Shown here piece by piece: positions 1 to 9,400 of a stretch of 64,000 nucleotides of DNA (its first letter is position 1; each line of letters opens with the position of its first letter). A program made the translations under genes and the position numbers. This DNA is from Robertkochia solimangrovi (GTDB taxonomy: Bacteria > Bacteroidota > Bacteroidia > Flavobacteriales > Flavobacteriaceae), in assembly GCF_007279655.1 (NCBI RefSeq), contig NZ_QKWN01000006.1, positions 388,033 through 452,032 of the forward strand, given 5' to 3'. The notes beneath the pieces were generated by a model. The model made no database searches, was not told the origin of the DNA, and saw only the letters and a list, made by a program, of their open reading frames with translations.

Positions 1-860
1 ACCTTAATGGTTTTGCCCTGGGTATGGCAAATTTCATTGCCAGTTATGAAGGGGAGAAAGTTGGTTTCGTAGCTGACCTGGTTTTCGGACCACGTGGTGA
101 AGAAGCCGTTTTCGGTTCTCTTCCTTCCAATAATATCGTTAATCAATTGTATGTGTACTGGAATGTTAGTGAGAGTGTAACCCTGACCATGGGTAACTTC
201 AATACCTTTCTCGGTTATGAAGTGATCTCTCCGGTTGCTAACTTCAATTACAGTACTTCCTATATGTTCTCCTACGGGCCTTTCTCCCATACGGGTATTA
301 AGGCTGATTTCGCACTGTCTGATGATTTCTCATTGATGCTCGCCGTTATGAACAGTACCGATGAAACTGAATTCAACATCGATGGTAGTTATACCGCAGG
401 TGCGCAACTTGGATATAAAGGACAATTTCTTAATTTCCTTTACGGAGAACAAACCAATAGCAATGACGCATTATTTCAAATAGACTACACCGGAGGATTT
501 GATCTGTCTGACAGTTTCTTCCTCGGACTTAACGCTACCTACAATGATACTGACGGATCCGGATTTTACGGAGCCGCACTCTATCCGCAGCTGACTACAA
601 GCGAAAGTTTTGCTATCGGATTAAGAGCTGAATATTTCAAAGAATTTGAAGGAGGTGTTGGTGCACTTGGAGTATATGATGGTGGAGGCGACTCCAGTGT
701 CTTTGATATAACCCTTACAGGAAGCTATACCGTAGGTGATCTTATCATAAAGCCTGAGCTACGACTGGATACCGGATCAGAGGACATCTTCCTCAATAAG
801 GATCTGGAACCAAACGGAAGCCTGTCATCTTTCGTGGTGGCTGCTATTTACTCTTTCTAA
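1..860 (+). CDS. Outer-membrane beta-barrel protein (porin-like), 5' end outside the window
   Basis: The frame is open from the first bases, so the protein starts upstream; the ATG at 24 is internal. About 286 residues are visible. They alternate in a beta-strand pattern with many Tyr, Phe and Gly residues (for example GNFNTFLGYE and YSTSYMFSYG) and end in a C-terminal Phe (AAIYSF), as outer-membrane barrels do. It resembles the OmpL/BBP2-type barrels common in Bacteroidota, which likely form a channel in the outer membrane. The substrate cannot be read. A strong terminator follows at 946. Confidence 0.7.
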   Translation, partial: LNGFALGMANFIASYEGEKVGFVADLVFGPRGEEAVFGSLPSNNIVNQLYVYWNVSESVTLTMGNFNTFLGYEVISPVANFNYSTSYMFSYGPFSHTGIKADFALSDDFSLMLAVMNSTDETEFNIDGSYTAGAQLGYKGQFLNFLYGEQTNSNDALFQIDYTGGFDLSDSFFLGLNATYNDTDGSGFYGAALYPQLTTSESFAIGLRAEYFKEFEGGVGALGVYDGGGDSSVFDITLTGSYTVGDLIIKPELRLDTGSEDIFLNKDLEPNGSLSSFVVAAIYSF

Positions 861-945
861 GTTAACCCAACCCAACTAAAAACTGAGAAAGCATTAAGAT
901 TAGCCGTTTACTCGTTCTAAGTTGTAGCTTTCATTGAGTTACAAG

Positions 946-977
946 GCCTGGTGGTGGCTCCACCAGGCTATTTTTTT
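946..977 (+). terminator. Rho-independent terminator of the barrel gene
   Basis: A perfect 9-bp stem, GCCTGGTGG / CCACCAGGC, with a 5-nt loop is followed by TA and seven T. It ends the rightward barrel transcript and runs into the stop codon of the convergent lipoprotein gene. Confidence 0.9.
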
Positions 978-1650
978 AATGAAACTTCTTCACTCCCACA
1001 GGAATCGCCACATCAAGCGTATTCTCTTTTGGAACTAAAGGACATGAAAATTTTTTATTATAAGCACAATAAGGATTATACGCCTTGTTAAAGTCGATCA
1101 CCATCGTGTCTCCTTCCGGAATTCTCATATCGAGATATCTCCCCCCTCCATAACTCTCCTTGCCATTGGTTTGATCTGAAAAAGGAAGAAATAAATAATC
1201 CTTATATTCTTCTTGCTGCATGAGCTTAAGACTCTGATACAGATTTAAACGGAATGGCTTTCCCTGCAATTCGAAATCGAGCACCCCATAGATCACTTCC
1301 TCTGACACCCTTTCCGTAGTGGTAGGCAATAAGATCGTTTCATTGTTTGGTGTACGCGTGAATTTTGCTACAACCCTGAAAGCACTATCTGCCGGAAAGA
1401 ATTCAAGACCCGAAAACGCTGCAAGATCATCTTGCGTTAAAGGTGATCGTTCGGGATCTGCATATTCTGCATTAAGTTCATCCCTGAAACTCTTTACGGA
1501 TGACATAAAATCCTCTTTTTGGACGGTGTCCGTAAAGATCACCTCTTCTTTATGATTTTGAGAAGATTCGTGGTATCGCTTTTCATCTTTACAGGATACT
1601 ATACAAAGTGTTGCCATACCGGCCAGCATCAGATACTGAGATGTTTTCAT
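976..1650 (-). CDS. DUF1684 domain lipoprotein
   Basis: A 224-residue protein. I chose the ATG at 1650, which directly starts a lipoprotein signal (MKTSQYLMLAG... ending in the lipobox CIVSC). A longer TTG start at 1668 adds six polar residues in front of it and is less likely. The C-terminal half has the DUF1684 signature: D-x-TNG, YGGGRYLD, then IDFNKAYNPYCAYN and CPL-x-P-x-EN. The family has no established activity. Predicted to be anchored in the cell envelope. Single gene, divergent from the MFS transporter and convergent with the barrel gene. Confidence 0.85.
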   Translation of the reverse strand: MKTSQYLMLAGMATLCIVSCKDEKRYHESSQNHKEEVIFTDTVQKEDFMSSVKSFRDELNAEYADPERSPLTQDDLAAFSGLEFFPADSAFRVVAKFTRTPNNETILLPTTTERVSEEVIYGVLDFELQGKPFRLNLYQSLKLMQQEEYKDYLFLPFSDQTNGKESYGGGRYLDMRIPEGDTMVIDFNKAYNPYCAYNKKFSCPLVPKENTLDVAIPVGVKKFH

Positions 1651-1693
1651 TTTATTTTTTGATTTCAAAAATACTACTTATTAATATTTTACA

Positions 1694-1848
1694 TAGCTTT
1701 GTGCAAACAGATACACAAAAAATGATTTGCAACACCACATATCTTAAACCGGTCTTTCGTGACAAATATTGTCGGGACTTTGATATGTTGTGATCTGAAA
1801 TATAAGAACCACACTTTAAAAACCCGACGTATATCGTCGGGTTTTTTT
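1694..1848 (+). promoter_or_regulatory. Candidate structured leader with attenuator upstream of the MFS gene
   Basis: A promoter-like TAGCTTTG (fits TAnnTTTG) lies at 1694-1701 and a strong terminator at 1821-1848, only 40 nt before the MFS ATG. Between them, CACCACATATC (1733-1743) pairs with GATATGTTGTG (1782-1792), 10 of 11 positions. Inside, GACAA (1761-1765) pairs with TTGTC (1769-1773). GTCGGG (1771-1776) can instead pair with CCCGAC (1823-1828), the 5' arm of the terminator, so the two folds exclude each other. That is the layout of a transcriptional attenuator or riboswitch. I recognise no known riboswitch class; a free-standing small RNA is the alternative. Confidence 0.5.
1821..1848 (+). 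terminator. Terminator inside the MFS leader region
   Basis: Perfect 9-bp stem AACCCGACG / CGTCGGGTT with a 5-nt loop, then a T tract. No protein gene lies upstream on this strand, so it must end a leader or small RNA. Confidence 0.85.
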
Positions 1849-1887
1849 GTTTTCAACCATAATCAACACAAAACACTATCAGCACTC

Positions 1888-3084
1888 ATGAGAAAAATCT
1901 ATCTGAGTTACATCAATTCCTTTGCCGGTCTTTCCAGAGAAGTCTGGTGGCTGTCATTGATCACCCTGATCAATCGTGCGGGCACCATGGTAATTCCCTT
2001 CTTGTCATTATACCTGACCCAAAGTCTGAATTTTTCTTTAAAAGATGTCGGATGGATCATGACTGCCTTCGGTTGTGGGTCACTACTTGGCTCCTGGATA
2101 GGCGGAAAGATCACCGATAAGATCGGCTATTACAAGGTCATGGTAGCAAGCCTGCTGCTTTCCGGGATCGCTTTCGTCTTTCTGCAATTAATGGATAGCT
2201 TCTGGACAATCTCCCTGGGTATCTTTGTCACCATGGCTCTTGCAGACATGTTCAGACCGGCGGTGTTTGTGGCCTTAAGCGCCTACAGTAAACCGGAGAA
2301 TAAAACACGGTCGGTAACGCTGATAAGACTTGCTATTAATCTCGGATTTTCAATGGGACCCGCTCTGGGCGGACTAATCATTACAAGACTCGGGTATGCA
2401 GGACTTTTCTGGGTAGACGGAGTTACCTGTTTTCTGGCAGGATTGCTACTGCTACAAATTCTAAACCCTAAGAAGGCACGGGTACTCGACGAAGTTAAAG
2501 CTGATTCAACCAGGAAAGCCTATAAAGATCAGCCCTACCTCTTGTTTCTCGTGACTATGGTTCTCTTTGGTTTCATGTTCATGCAATATTTTTCATCAGT
2601 GCCTGTCTTCTACAAAGAAGCTCATGCACTAAGCGAATATCAGATCGGACTTTTACTGGGATTGAATGGATTTCTCATCTTTATTTTTGAGATGCCACTT
2701 ATCAAATATTTCGAATCAAAGCCATGGTCGGTTCTTACCAATCTGATCATAGGCTGTGCGCTTACCCTTCTCAGCTTTCTGATTCTAAATATGGGAAGCT
2801 GGATAGGACTTTTATTAATCGGTATTATCCTCATGACCTTTGGAGAAATGCTAACGTTTCCATTCTCCAACGCCTTCGCACTTAACCGGGCAAAAGGCGG
2901 CAATCAGGGAGAATATATGGCGCTTTACAGTATCGCCTTCAGTATAGCTCACATATTCGGACATAATTCAGGAATGCATCTGGTAGAGGGCCTTGGATTT
3001 ACCACTTCCTGGAATATCATTGCAGCATTGGGATTACTGGGTTGTCTGTTATTGTTTTTACTCAAAAAAATGTTACGCCGATAG
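1888..3084 (+). CDS. MFS transporter, drug-efflux-like (MdtH type)
   Basis: A 398-residue membrane protein with about 12 hydrophobic segments. The usual MFS motif between helices 2 and 3 is seen around residues 64-82 (GSLLGSWIGGKITDKIGYY). The N-terminal stretch LSREVWWLSLITLINRAG resembles MdtH-like efflux proteins, so proton-driven export of a small molecule across the inner membrane is likely; the substrate is unknown. The ATG at 1888 was chosen because the longer frame from a GTG at 1759 would run through the leader hairpins. Possibly controlled by that attenuator. Confidence 0.85.
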   Translation: MRKIYLSYINSFAGLSREVWWLSLITLINRAGTMVIPFLSLYLTQSLNFSLKDVGWIMTAFGCGSLLGSWIGGKITDKIGYYKVMVASLLLSGIAFVFLQLMDSFWTISLGIFVTMALADMFRPAVFVALSAYSKPENKTRSVTLIRLAINLGFSMGPALGGLIITRLGYAGLFWVDGVTCFLAGLLLLQILNPKKARVLDEVKADSTRKAYKDQPYLLFLVTMVLFGFMFMQYFSSVPVFYKEAHALSEYQIGLLLGLNGFLIFIFEMPLIKYFESKPWSVLTNLIIGCALTLLSFLILNMGSWIGLLLIGIILMTFGEMLTFPFSNAFALNRAKGGNQGEYMALYSIAFSIAHIFGHNSGMHLVEGLGFTTSWNIIAALGLLGCLLLFLLKKMLRR

Positions 3085-3087
3085 CGA

Positions 3088-3828
3088 TCATTTTTTTAGA
3101 CGCCCCACTTTGTAAAAAACGGAAAAAGAATAGGTTTGAGGATCTGTGTCCTTTAGCGCCTTCATAAAAGGCACTATCGGATCCTCTCCTTTTTCGTTTA
3201 TATATTTTCGTACGGATGACCAGCTTTGCAGATATCCCTGTAGCTCATCAGGACTCCATAAAGCCTGAATCGTGTAACTGGTATTCAAATGCAACACTTC
3301 GAAGGGAAAGGAAGTATTTTGGTACTCAGCCTCTATAATTTTTCGCTCCGGATCCCAGAATGGGCCCAACGTATTCGTATAGAGATCCTGTAACAGGGAA
3401 TTAAATTTATCAGACCCCTTAATTAAACTATAGCCTCCGAGGAAAAGGATTCCATCAGGTTTCAATATCCGTTTGACTTCCTTAAAGAATCGTTCCGAAT
3501 CGAACCAGTGAAATGCCTGAACAGCGGTCACCAGGTCAAATACATCAGCTTCGAAAGGCGTTTCTTCCGCCCTGCTTCCCAAATAATGAATCTTATCGTT
3601 CTTTACCGCTGCCTCTAATTGGGAAAGGCTTACATCGATTGCATCCACATGATTAAAATGTGCTGCCAATTGCACGGCGAACTGACCATTACCGGTACCA
3701 CAATCGAGACATCTATTATTGGCCGGCGCTAACTGACTGAGCTCTACAGCTATTCCCGGTGGCAGAATGGGCCTGAAATCCCTGTAATCCTTACCGGCAT
3801 CAAAAAAATTTTTATTCAGGCTCTTCAT
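3088..3828 (-). CDS. Class I SAM-dependent methyltransferase
   Basis: 246 residues from the ATG at 3828 (a further ATG at 3840 is possible). Motif I CLDCGTGNGQF binds S-adenosylmethionine; AIDVS, the FHWFD stretch and the KRILKPDGILFLGG strand place it in the Methyltransf_11 group, close to trans-aconitate or YafE-like enzymes. The methyl acceptor is unknown. The start overlaps the 3' end of the upstream hydrolase gene by 17 nt, so the two are probably translated as a pair. Confidence 0.85.
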   Translation of the reverse strand: MKSLNKNFFDAGKDYRDFRPILPPGIAVELSQLAPANNRCLDCGTGNGQFAVQLAAHFNHVDAIDVSLSQLEAAVKNDKIHYLGSRAEETPFEADVFDLVTAVQAFHWFDSERFFKEVKRILKPDGILFLGGYSLIKGSDKFNSLLQDLYTNTLGPFWDPERKIIEAEYQNTSFPFEVLHLNTSYTIQALWSPDELQGYLQSWSSVRKYINEKGEDPIVPFMKALKDTDPQTYSFSVFYKVGRLKK

Positions 3829-5230
3829 CTGTCGATTCATATAGAGAAGGCATCCCATATTCCGCAAGAATCTCACTATAATCCGGTTGAATTCGCAATA
3901 AAGCGATTCCTTTAAGGGAATTCAGTTCCTCTGAATTTCGGTAACCGTTTTTCAGCATTTCTTCCAGATAATACCATGCCATACCGTAATCACCTTTATA
4001 AACTGCAAGAATCAGGATATTCTTGTAGGCGTCATAATCTTTCTTATCTAAAAGCGTATAAAATATTTGGGTAAATAGAATACTGTCGGCATGTTCAGCC
4101 AGATTCAGAGTAGCGCTACTTTCCTCCGCAACTACTCTGAGGTAAGAAGTGACCCTGCGATACATTTTGATTTCTTCCGTTTTCTTACTTACTCCATAAA
4201 TAGATTCAAAGGTCTTCAATTCATTCTCCCAATATCCAAGAGCCTCAAGATCTCCTGATCGAATATCTAATGGCAGATAAGCGGCATATTCTTCCATATA
4301 GGCACGCTCATTAAGATCGCGATAAGAATTCCGCTGCGCTTTATAAATCTTGCTTCGTTTGATTTCTTTTTGCCGGTCTTTTAACTCGTCGGTGTCCCTC
4401 AAATTATCATAATCCCTCAGTAACTGCTCCAGATCATCATAGGTCCACAAGAATCTGTTCGCATTTTCGAGATCCTTATCAAAATGCATATCCTCCTGAT
4501 AAAGCATAGCGATATCATAGTTGGAAGGTTTTAAAATATTCATATTCAAAGAACGTAACACCATCGTACGCAAGGCCTTTGTCAAGTAATTTTCAGGAGC
4601 CCATTCATGACCTCCATCAAAAACCAGAAGAGTGCTATTGAATCCAACTTTTTGCAGATACACATCTGAAGAATGCATTTCCATATAATTGAAATCTTCA
4701 TCACCGGTCAGTCCTACGTATATAAATTTGTACGTTGAAGGGGTATAGGCAGTGCTTCCTGCAAAGGAAGCGCTATTTGCAATAACGCCTTTAACTTTAT
4801 CAGAAATAACAGCGATGGCGGTAGCTAACCGTGCACCTCCTGAAAATCCAGCCAGATAAATCTTTTGGGGATCGATAAAAAACCGTTGCTCAGTATCATC
4901 GAAAATATGACGGACCTTATTGAAATTGACCTGGTAAGGACCATTACGGATATCATTGGAACCGATAACTATAAAACCATAGGCTTCGGCTCCGGGAATA
5001 AATCTCCTTACTGCATCGGCTCCCTTACCCGATGGATCGAACACATAGAGCACAGGCCATTTCTTAGCGGTATCACCATAACTATATTCCGGTGGCAAAT
5101 AAATCGCATAAGTGTCATTTTCCATAGTGGTAACTCTGACGGAGTCGGTGAGTTCCCCGGGTTTAATATCGGGCAGTTGCGCTTGTACGAAAACAGAGAG
5201 TAGGAAAAAAAGGAAACTTATTTTTTTCAT
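3812..5230 (-). CDS. Secreted alpha/beta-hydrolase-fold protein with helical C-terminal region
   Basis: 472 residues with a clear signal peptide (MKKISFLFFLLSVFVQAQ). Residues about 60-220 show an esterase/dienelactone-hydrolase-like fold: LYVFDPSGKG, then the nucleophile elbow GFSGG (G-x-S-x-G) and the GGHEW histidine. The C-terminal half is alpha-helical, charged and possibly TPR-like. It likely hydrolyses an ester in the periplasm or outside. It is in one transcription unit with the overlapping methyltransferase. Substrate unknown. Confidence 0.75.
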   Translation of the reverse strand: MKKISFLFFLLSVFVQAQLPDIKPGELTDSVRVTTMENDTYAIYLPPEYSYGDTAKKWPVLYVFDPSGKGADAVRRFIPGAEAYGFIVIGSNDIRNGPYQVNFNKVRHIFDDTEQRFFIDPQKIYLAGFSGGARLATAIAVISDKVKGVIANSASFAGSTAYTPSTYKFIYVGLTGDEDFNYMEMHSSDVYLQKVGFNSTLLVFDGGHEWAPENYLTKALRTMVLRSLNMNILKPSNYDIAMLYQEDMHFDKDLENANRFLWTYDDLEQLLRDYDNLRDTDELKDRQKEIKRSKIYKAQRNSYRDLNERAYMEEYAAYLPLDIRSGDLEALGYWENELKTFESIYGVSKKTEEIKMYRRVTSYLRVVAEESSATLNLAEHADSILFTQIFYTLLDKKDYDAYKNILILAVYKGDYGMAWYYLEEMLKNGYRNSEELNSLKGIALLRIQPDYSEILAEYGMPSLYESTDEEPE

Positions 5231-5401
5231 TGACGGATAGTGTTGCGTAGATCTTTTCTAAGTTAAAAATATGGATAATTCACCAACTTTCCGGCAAAAG
5301 GTATCATCAGAATCGACATTACCCATTCAAATAACATAAGTGAATTATCGTGATAACATTCAAAAATCAAGCCATAACCCACTTGATTTCTTATAATTTG
5401 T

Positions 5402-5851
5402 TCATCCCTTGATCTTTCTGCGAATGGGACTGTTCTCAACCACATTAGACAACACAATATGGGTACGTGTTTCCCCATAAGTAATAAGCTGATCGATGAA
5501 TTCTTCAAGATGATATTGATCAGCCAGCACCACTTCCATAATGATATTCTCATTCCCTGTAATACGATAGCAGTTCAATACCTCATCCAATTGAACAACC
5601 TTCTGCAGGAAGGGTTTTAATTTACCCATGAATGCACGTAACGTGATGATCGCCTTCAATTGATACCCCATAGATCCGAAATCTAATTCTGCACGGTATC
5701 CATTGATAATTCCGAGATCCTCCATCTTTTTTATACGTTCAGCAACCGCTGGAGATGAGAGTCCCACATTCCTTCCAATTTCTGCATTCGTCATCCTCGC
5801 ATTGGACTGCAGTAATCCGAGAATTTGCCAGTTAATCGAATCTATTTTCAT
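5402..5851 (-). CDS. Lrp/AsnC-family transcriptional regulator
   Basis: 149 residues. The N-terminus is a winged helix-turn-helix typical of AsnC (INWQILGLLQSNARMTNAEI, then GLSSPAVAERIKKMEDLGII). The C-terminal half is the RAM/AsnC ligand-binding domain with the ITGNENIIMEV strand. Such proteins sense amino acids and often repress themselves. The gene is divergent from a hypothetical gene, with a large palindrome in between at 5884-5911. Confidence 0.9.
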   Translation of the reverse strand: MKIDSINWQILGLLQSNARMTNAEIGRNVGLSSPAVAERIKKMEDLGIINGYRAELDFGSMGYQLKAIITLRAFMGKLKPFLQKVVQLDEVLNCYRITGNENIIMEVVLADQYHLEEFIDQLITYGETRTHIVLSNVVENSPIRRKIKG

Positions 5852-5883
5852 TCTTCGGTTTTAGGAATCCAAAATTTACGAAA

Positions 5884-5911
5884 TTAAAGTTAATTCGTTG
5901 ATTAACTTTAA
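5884..5911. promoter_or_regulatory. Palindromic operator, probably for the adjacent Lrp/AsnC regulator
   Basis: Perfect inverted repeat with 11-nt arms, TTAAAGTTAAT / ATTAACTTTAA, separated by 6 nt, midway between the divergent regulator and hypothetical genes. Position and symmetry fit autoregulation by an AsnC-type dimer. AT-rich arms make it a poor transcription terminator. Confidence 0.6.
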
Positions 5912-5941
5912 TATTTAAAGACAAAATTAATAAAAGGAACG

Positions 5942-5949
5942 TAAATTTG
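5942..5949 (+). promoter_or_regulatory. -7 promoter element
   Basis: TAAATTTG matches the Bacteroidota -7 consensus TAnnTTTG exactly and sits 17 nt before the ATG at 5967. No clear TTG -33 element is seen; the operator palindrome lies 30 nt upstream. Confidence 0.55.
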
Positions 5950-5966
5950 ATAGTAAAATGCAATAG

Positions 5967-6392
5967 ATGAAAAAGTACAAGCGACCATATCAATTTGGGG
6001 CTTCTGACACCACACAATCTCCTGTGTATCAAAAAGCTATAGAGATATTTAAGCTCAGCAGACAGGTGGTAAATTACATCAGTGGTGATAAGAATATACT
6101 CCAATTACACAAGTCGGAAAATCCTTCTGACCTACACTCTGATCATTTGGTAATGGCTTCACTTGGACTAGCTCCGAAGATTGCAATGGCTGAAAGTTCA
6201 CCGGACCTGACAATCCGATTGAACTCCGTACGAGCGATTCGAAATGCTACCATCAATCTTTTACAACATTGTGACCATCTTGAAAACCGAAGCCACAACG
6301 GAAAGGAATTTATCCGCCTACTGCGTTTTGAGATCAAAAAATTCCGTAGAATGCAACGCCAATGGGCCACACGGGTTTGCTATAAAAATTAA
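5967..6392 (+). CDS. Conserved-looking hypothetical protein
   Basis: 141 residues, soluble, without signal peptide or membrane segment. It is largely helical, with a basic C-terminus (EIKKFRRMQRQWATRV). I do not recognise a family; the spacing of helices would fit a small helical bundle. It is a single gene divergent from the Lrp/AsnC regulator, shares the operator region and ends at a strong terminator, so it may be the regulator's target. Confidence 0.7.
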   Translation: MKKYKRPYQFGASDTTQSPVYQKAIEIFKLSRQVVNYISGDKNILQLHKSENPSDLHSDHLVMASLGLAPKIAMAESSPDLTIRLNSVRAIRNATINLLQHCDHLENRSHNGKEFIRLLRFEIKKFRRMQRQWATRVCYKN

Positions 6393-6420
6393 TCTTGCAA
6401 TAATTTCTATATATTAAAAA

Positions 6421-6457
6421 AACGCTGTTCTTTTTCATCGGAGCAGCGTTTTTTTTT
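6421..6457. terminator. Bidirectional terminator between convergent genes
   Basis: 10-bp stem AACGCTGTTC / GAGCAGCGTT (one G-U pair) with a 10-nt loop, an A run on the left and a T run on the right. It can serve both the hypothetical gene (+) and the mutase gene (-). Confidence 0.85.
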
Positions 6458-6469
6458 ATGATTATATCC

Positions 6470-9400
6470 CTACATATTTCGTCGATATTGGCCACCTACA
6501 TCAAACAAAGCATTGGTTATCTGACCCAGTGAGCACACCTTGGTCGCTTCCATAAGTTCTTCAAACATATTTCGGTTATTGACAGCGGCTTCTTTGACAT
6601 TTTCCAGGGAAGCATCGGCCCTTTCTCCATAGACTGCATGAAGTTTTTTAAGCGTAGCGATCTGTTGTTGTTTTTCTTCTTCCGTTGCACGAATCACTTC
6701 CGAAGGTATGATCGTCGGTGAACCTTTACTGCTCAAAAAGGTATTAACCCCGATGATCGGATATTCCCCACTATGCTTCAGTGTTTCATAATAAAGACTT
6801 TCCTCCTGGATCTTCGAGCGTTGATACATGGTTTCCATTGCGCCAAGAACACCTCCCCGCTCCGTGATTCGATCGAATTCAGTCAGAACCGCTTCCTCCA
6901 CCAGATCGGTTAGTTCTTCAATGATAAAGCTTCCCTGTAAAGGATTTTCATTTTTCGCAAGCCCCAGCTCTTTATTAATGATCAGCTGTATCGCCATGGC
7001 TCTTCGAACCGATTCTTCTGTAGGCGTCGTGATCGCTTCATCATAGGCATTGGTATGCAAAGAATTACAATTGTCATAGATAGCATACAATGCTTGCAGT
7101 GTCGTTCTGATATCGTTAAAATCGATCTCCTGTGCATGTAATGAGCGTCCACTCGTCTGTATGTGATATTTGAGCATTTGCGCTCTCTCATTTGCCCCAT
7201 ACTTATGCTTCAGCGCCTTTGACCATATTCTTCTGGCAACACGACCTATCACCGCGTATTCCGGATCTACCCCGTTCGAGAAAAAGAAAGAGAGATTAGG
7301 TCCGAATTTATTGATATCCATACCTCTGCTCAGGTAGTACTCAACATAGGTAAACCCATTTGCCAGTGTAAATGCCAACTGCGTGATCGGATTTGCTCCG
7401 GCTTCAGCGATATGGTAACCTGAAATAGAAACCGAATAGAAATTACGCACCTGTTTTTCAATGAAGTATTCCTGAACATCCCCCATTAGTCTTAATGCAA
7501 ACTCCGTAGAGAAGATGCAAGTATTCTGTGCCTGATCTTCTTTGAGAATATCTGCCTGAACCGTCCCCCGAACCTGGGAGAGCGTACGCTGTTTGATCTC
7601 CGTATAGATGGCTGACGGCAACACCTGATCACCTGTAACACCCAACAACATCAAACCGAGTCCGTCATTGCCTTCCGGAAGTCCTTCAGACGCTCCAAAC
7701 CCTTTATAAACCGGACGCGCAACCCCCTTTTCCTGATAGATTGCATCGATCTTTCGATTTACTTCTTCTTCCAGTCCTTTTTCTCGGATATACAACTCAC
7801 ATTGCTGATCGATGGCTGCATTCATAAAGAATCCGAGCAACATAGGTGCCGGCCCATTAATGGTCATACTTACCGAGGTAAGCGGATCGGCAAGATTAAA
7901 ACCCGAATAAAGCTTTTTAGCATCATCCAGACAACATACCGAAACTCCAGAGTTCCCGATCTTTCCATAGATATCAGGTCTCATATCCGGATCATTTCCG
8001 TATAGGGTTACCGAATCAAATGCTGTGGAAAGTCTTTTAGCAGGCATACCGAGACTCACATAATGAAATCTTCGGTTAGTTCGTTCCGGACCACCTTCCC
8101 CGGCAAACATCCGTGTCGGATCCTCCCCGGTACGCTTAAAGGGATATAATCCCGCTGTAAATGGAAATTCACCCGGTACATTCTCCTGCATAACCCATTG
8201 AAGAACATCTCCCCATGCTTCATATTTAGGTAAGGTCACCTTCGGAATCATGGTATGTGAAAGCGATTCGGAATGCGTATCGATACTGATTTTTTTCCCT
8301 CTTACTTCAAAGGTATATTCCGGTGCTTTATAACGTTCTCTTTTTGTTTGCCAACCAGTAATGATATTCCAGTTGACCGGATCCAGATGTAGTCGTACAC
8401 TGTCGAATTCCGCCAGTAACAATTTGATAAGATCCCTTTTCTCTTCTTCCGCAGCCACCATAATCGCCTCGTGATCGAGTCCGTGCTGCAGGAGTTCCGG
8501 TTCTGATTTCAGAATTGAACCGAGGGTCAACCAGATCCCATATAACTTCTGCGCTACAGATCGCTGTGCTAATCCCCTACGGTCATAATGACGGTTGTTT
8601 TCCGAGATTTCAGAAAGGTACCTTGTTCGATTGGGAGGAATTACATAGATCTTTTCACTCATACCCGCGCTTAGCTGGTGTAACGAACGAAGATCAGCTC
8701 CCGTCTTCTCAGCGACCTTATCCATTATTGCCCGGTAGAGCGTATTCATACCCGGATCATTAAACTGAGAAGCGATGGTTCCAAAAACCGGAATTTCATC
8801 CTCTTTAGCATTCCATAGCTGATGGTTTCGCTGGTATTGTTTTTTGACGTCTCGTAAAGCATCCAAAGCTCCGCGTTTATCGAACTTATTGATCGCAACC
8901 AGATCGGCAAAATCCAGCATATCGATCTTCTCCAATTGCGTGGCAGCCCCGAATTCAGGAGTCATCACATAAAGTGAAACATCAGAATGATCCAGAATCT
9001 CCGTATCGCTCTGGCCAATTCCTGAAGTTTCAAGCACTATCAAGTCGTAGCCCGCAGCCTTGAGTACTTCAACGGCTTCGGCCACATGTTTAGAAAGCGC
9101 CAGATTAGATTGGCGTGTTGCCAGGCTCCGCATATAGACTCTCGGACTATTAATCGCATTCATACGAATACGATCTCCCAGCAATGCGCCTCCTGTCTTT
9201 CTTTTAGAAGGATCCACGGAAATGATTCCGATGGTCTTTTCCGGAAAATCGGATAAAAAGCGCCTTACCACCTCATCGACAAGACTGCTTTTTCCGGCAC
9301 CGCCAGTACCCGTAATACCTAAAACAGGGATCTCAGCATTCTTATTCTTATCATGGATCTTCTTCAGGACAGCACCATGTGCTTCCGGAAAATTCTCTAC

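Noticed and set aside
1759-1887. N-terminal extension of the MFS transporter from a GTG start
   Set aside because: It would translate through the terminator hairpin and adds non-membrane sequence; the ATG at 1888 starts the normal MFS N-terminus.
4865-5203. 112-residue open frame on the plus strand inside the secreted hydrolase gene
   Set aside because: Antisense shadow with no recognisable domain; the minus-strand gene has signal peptide and active-site motifs.
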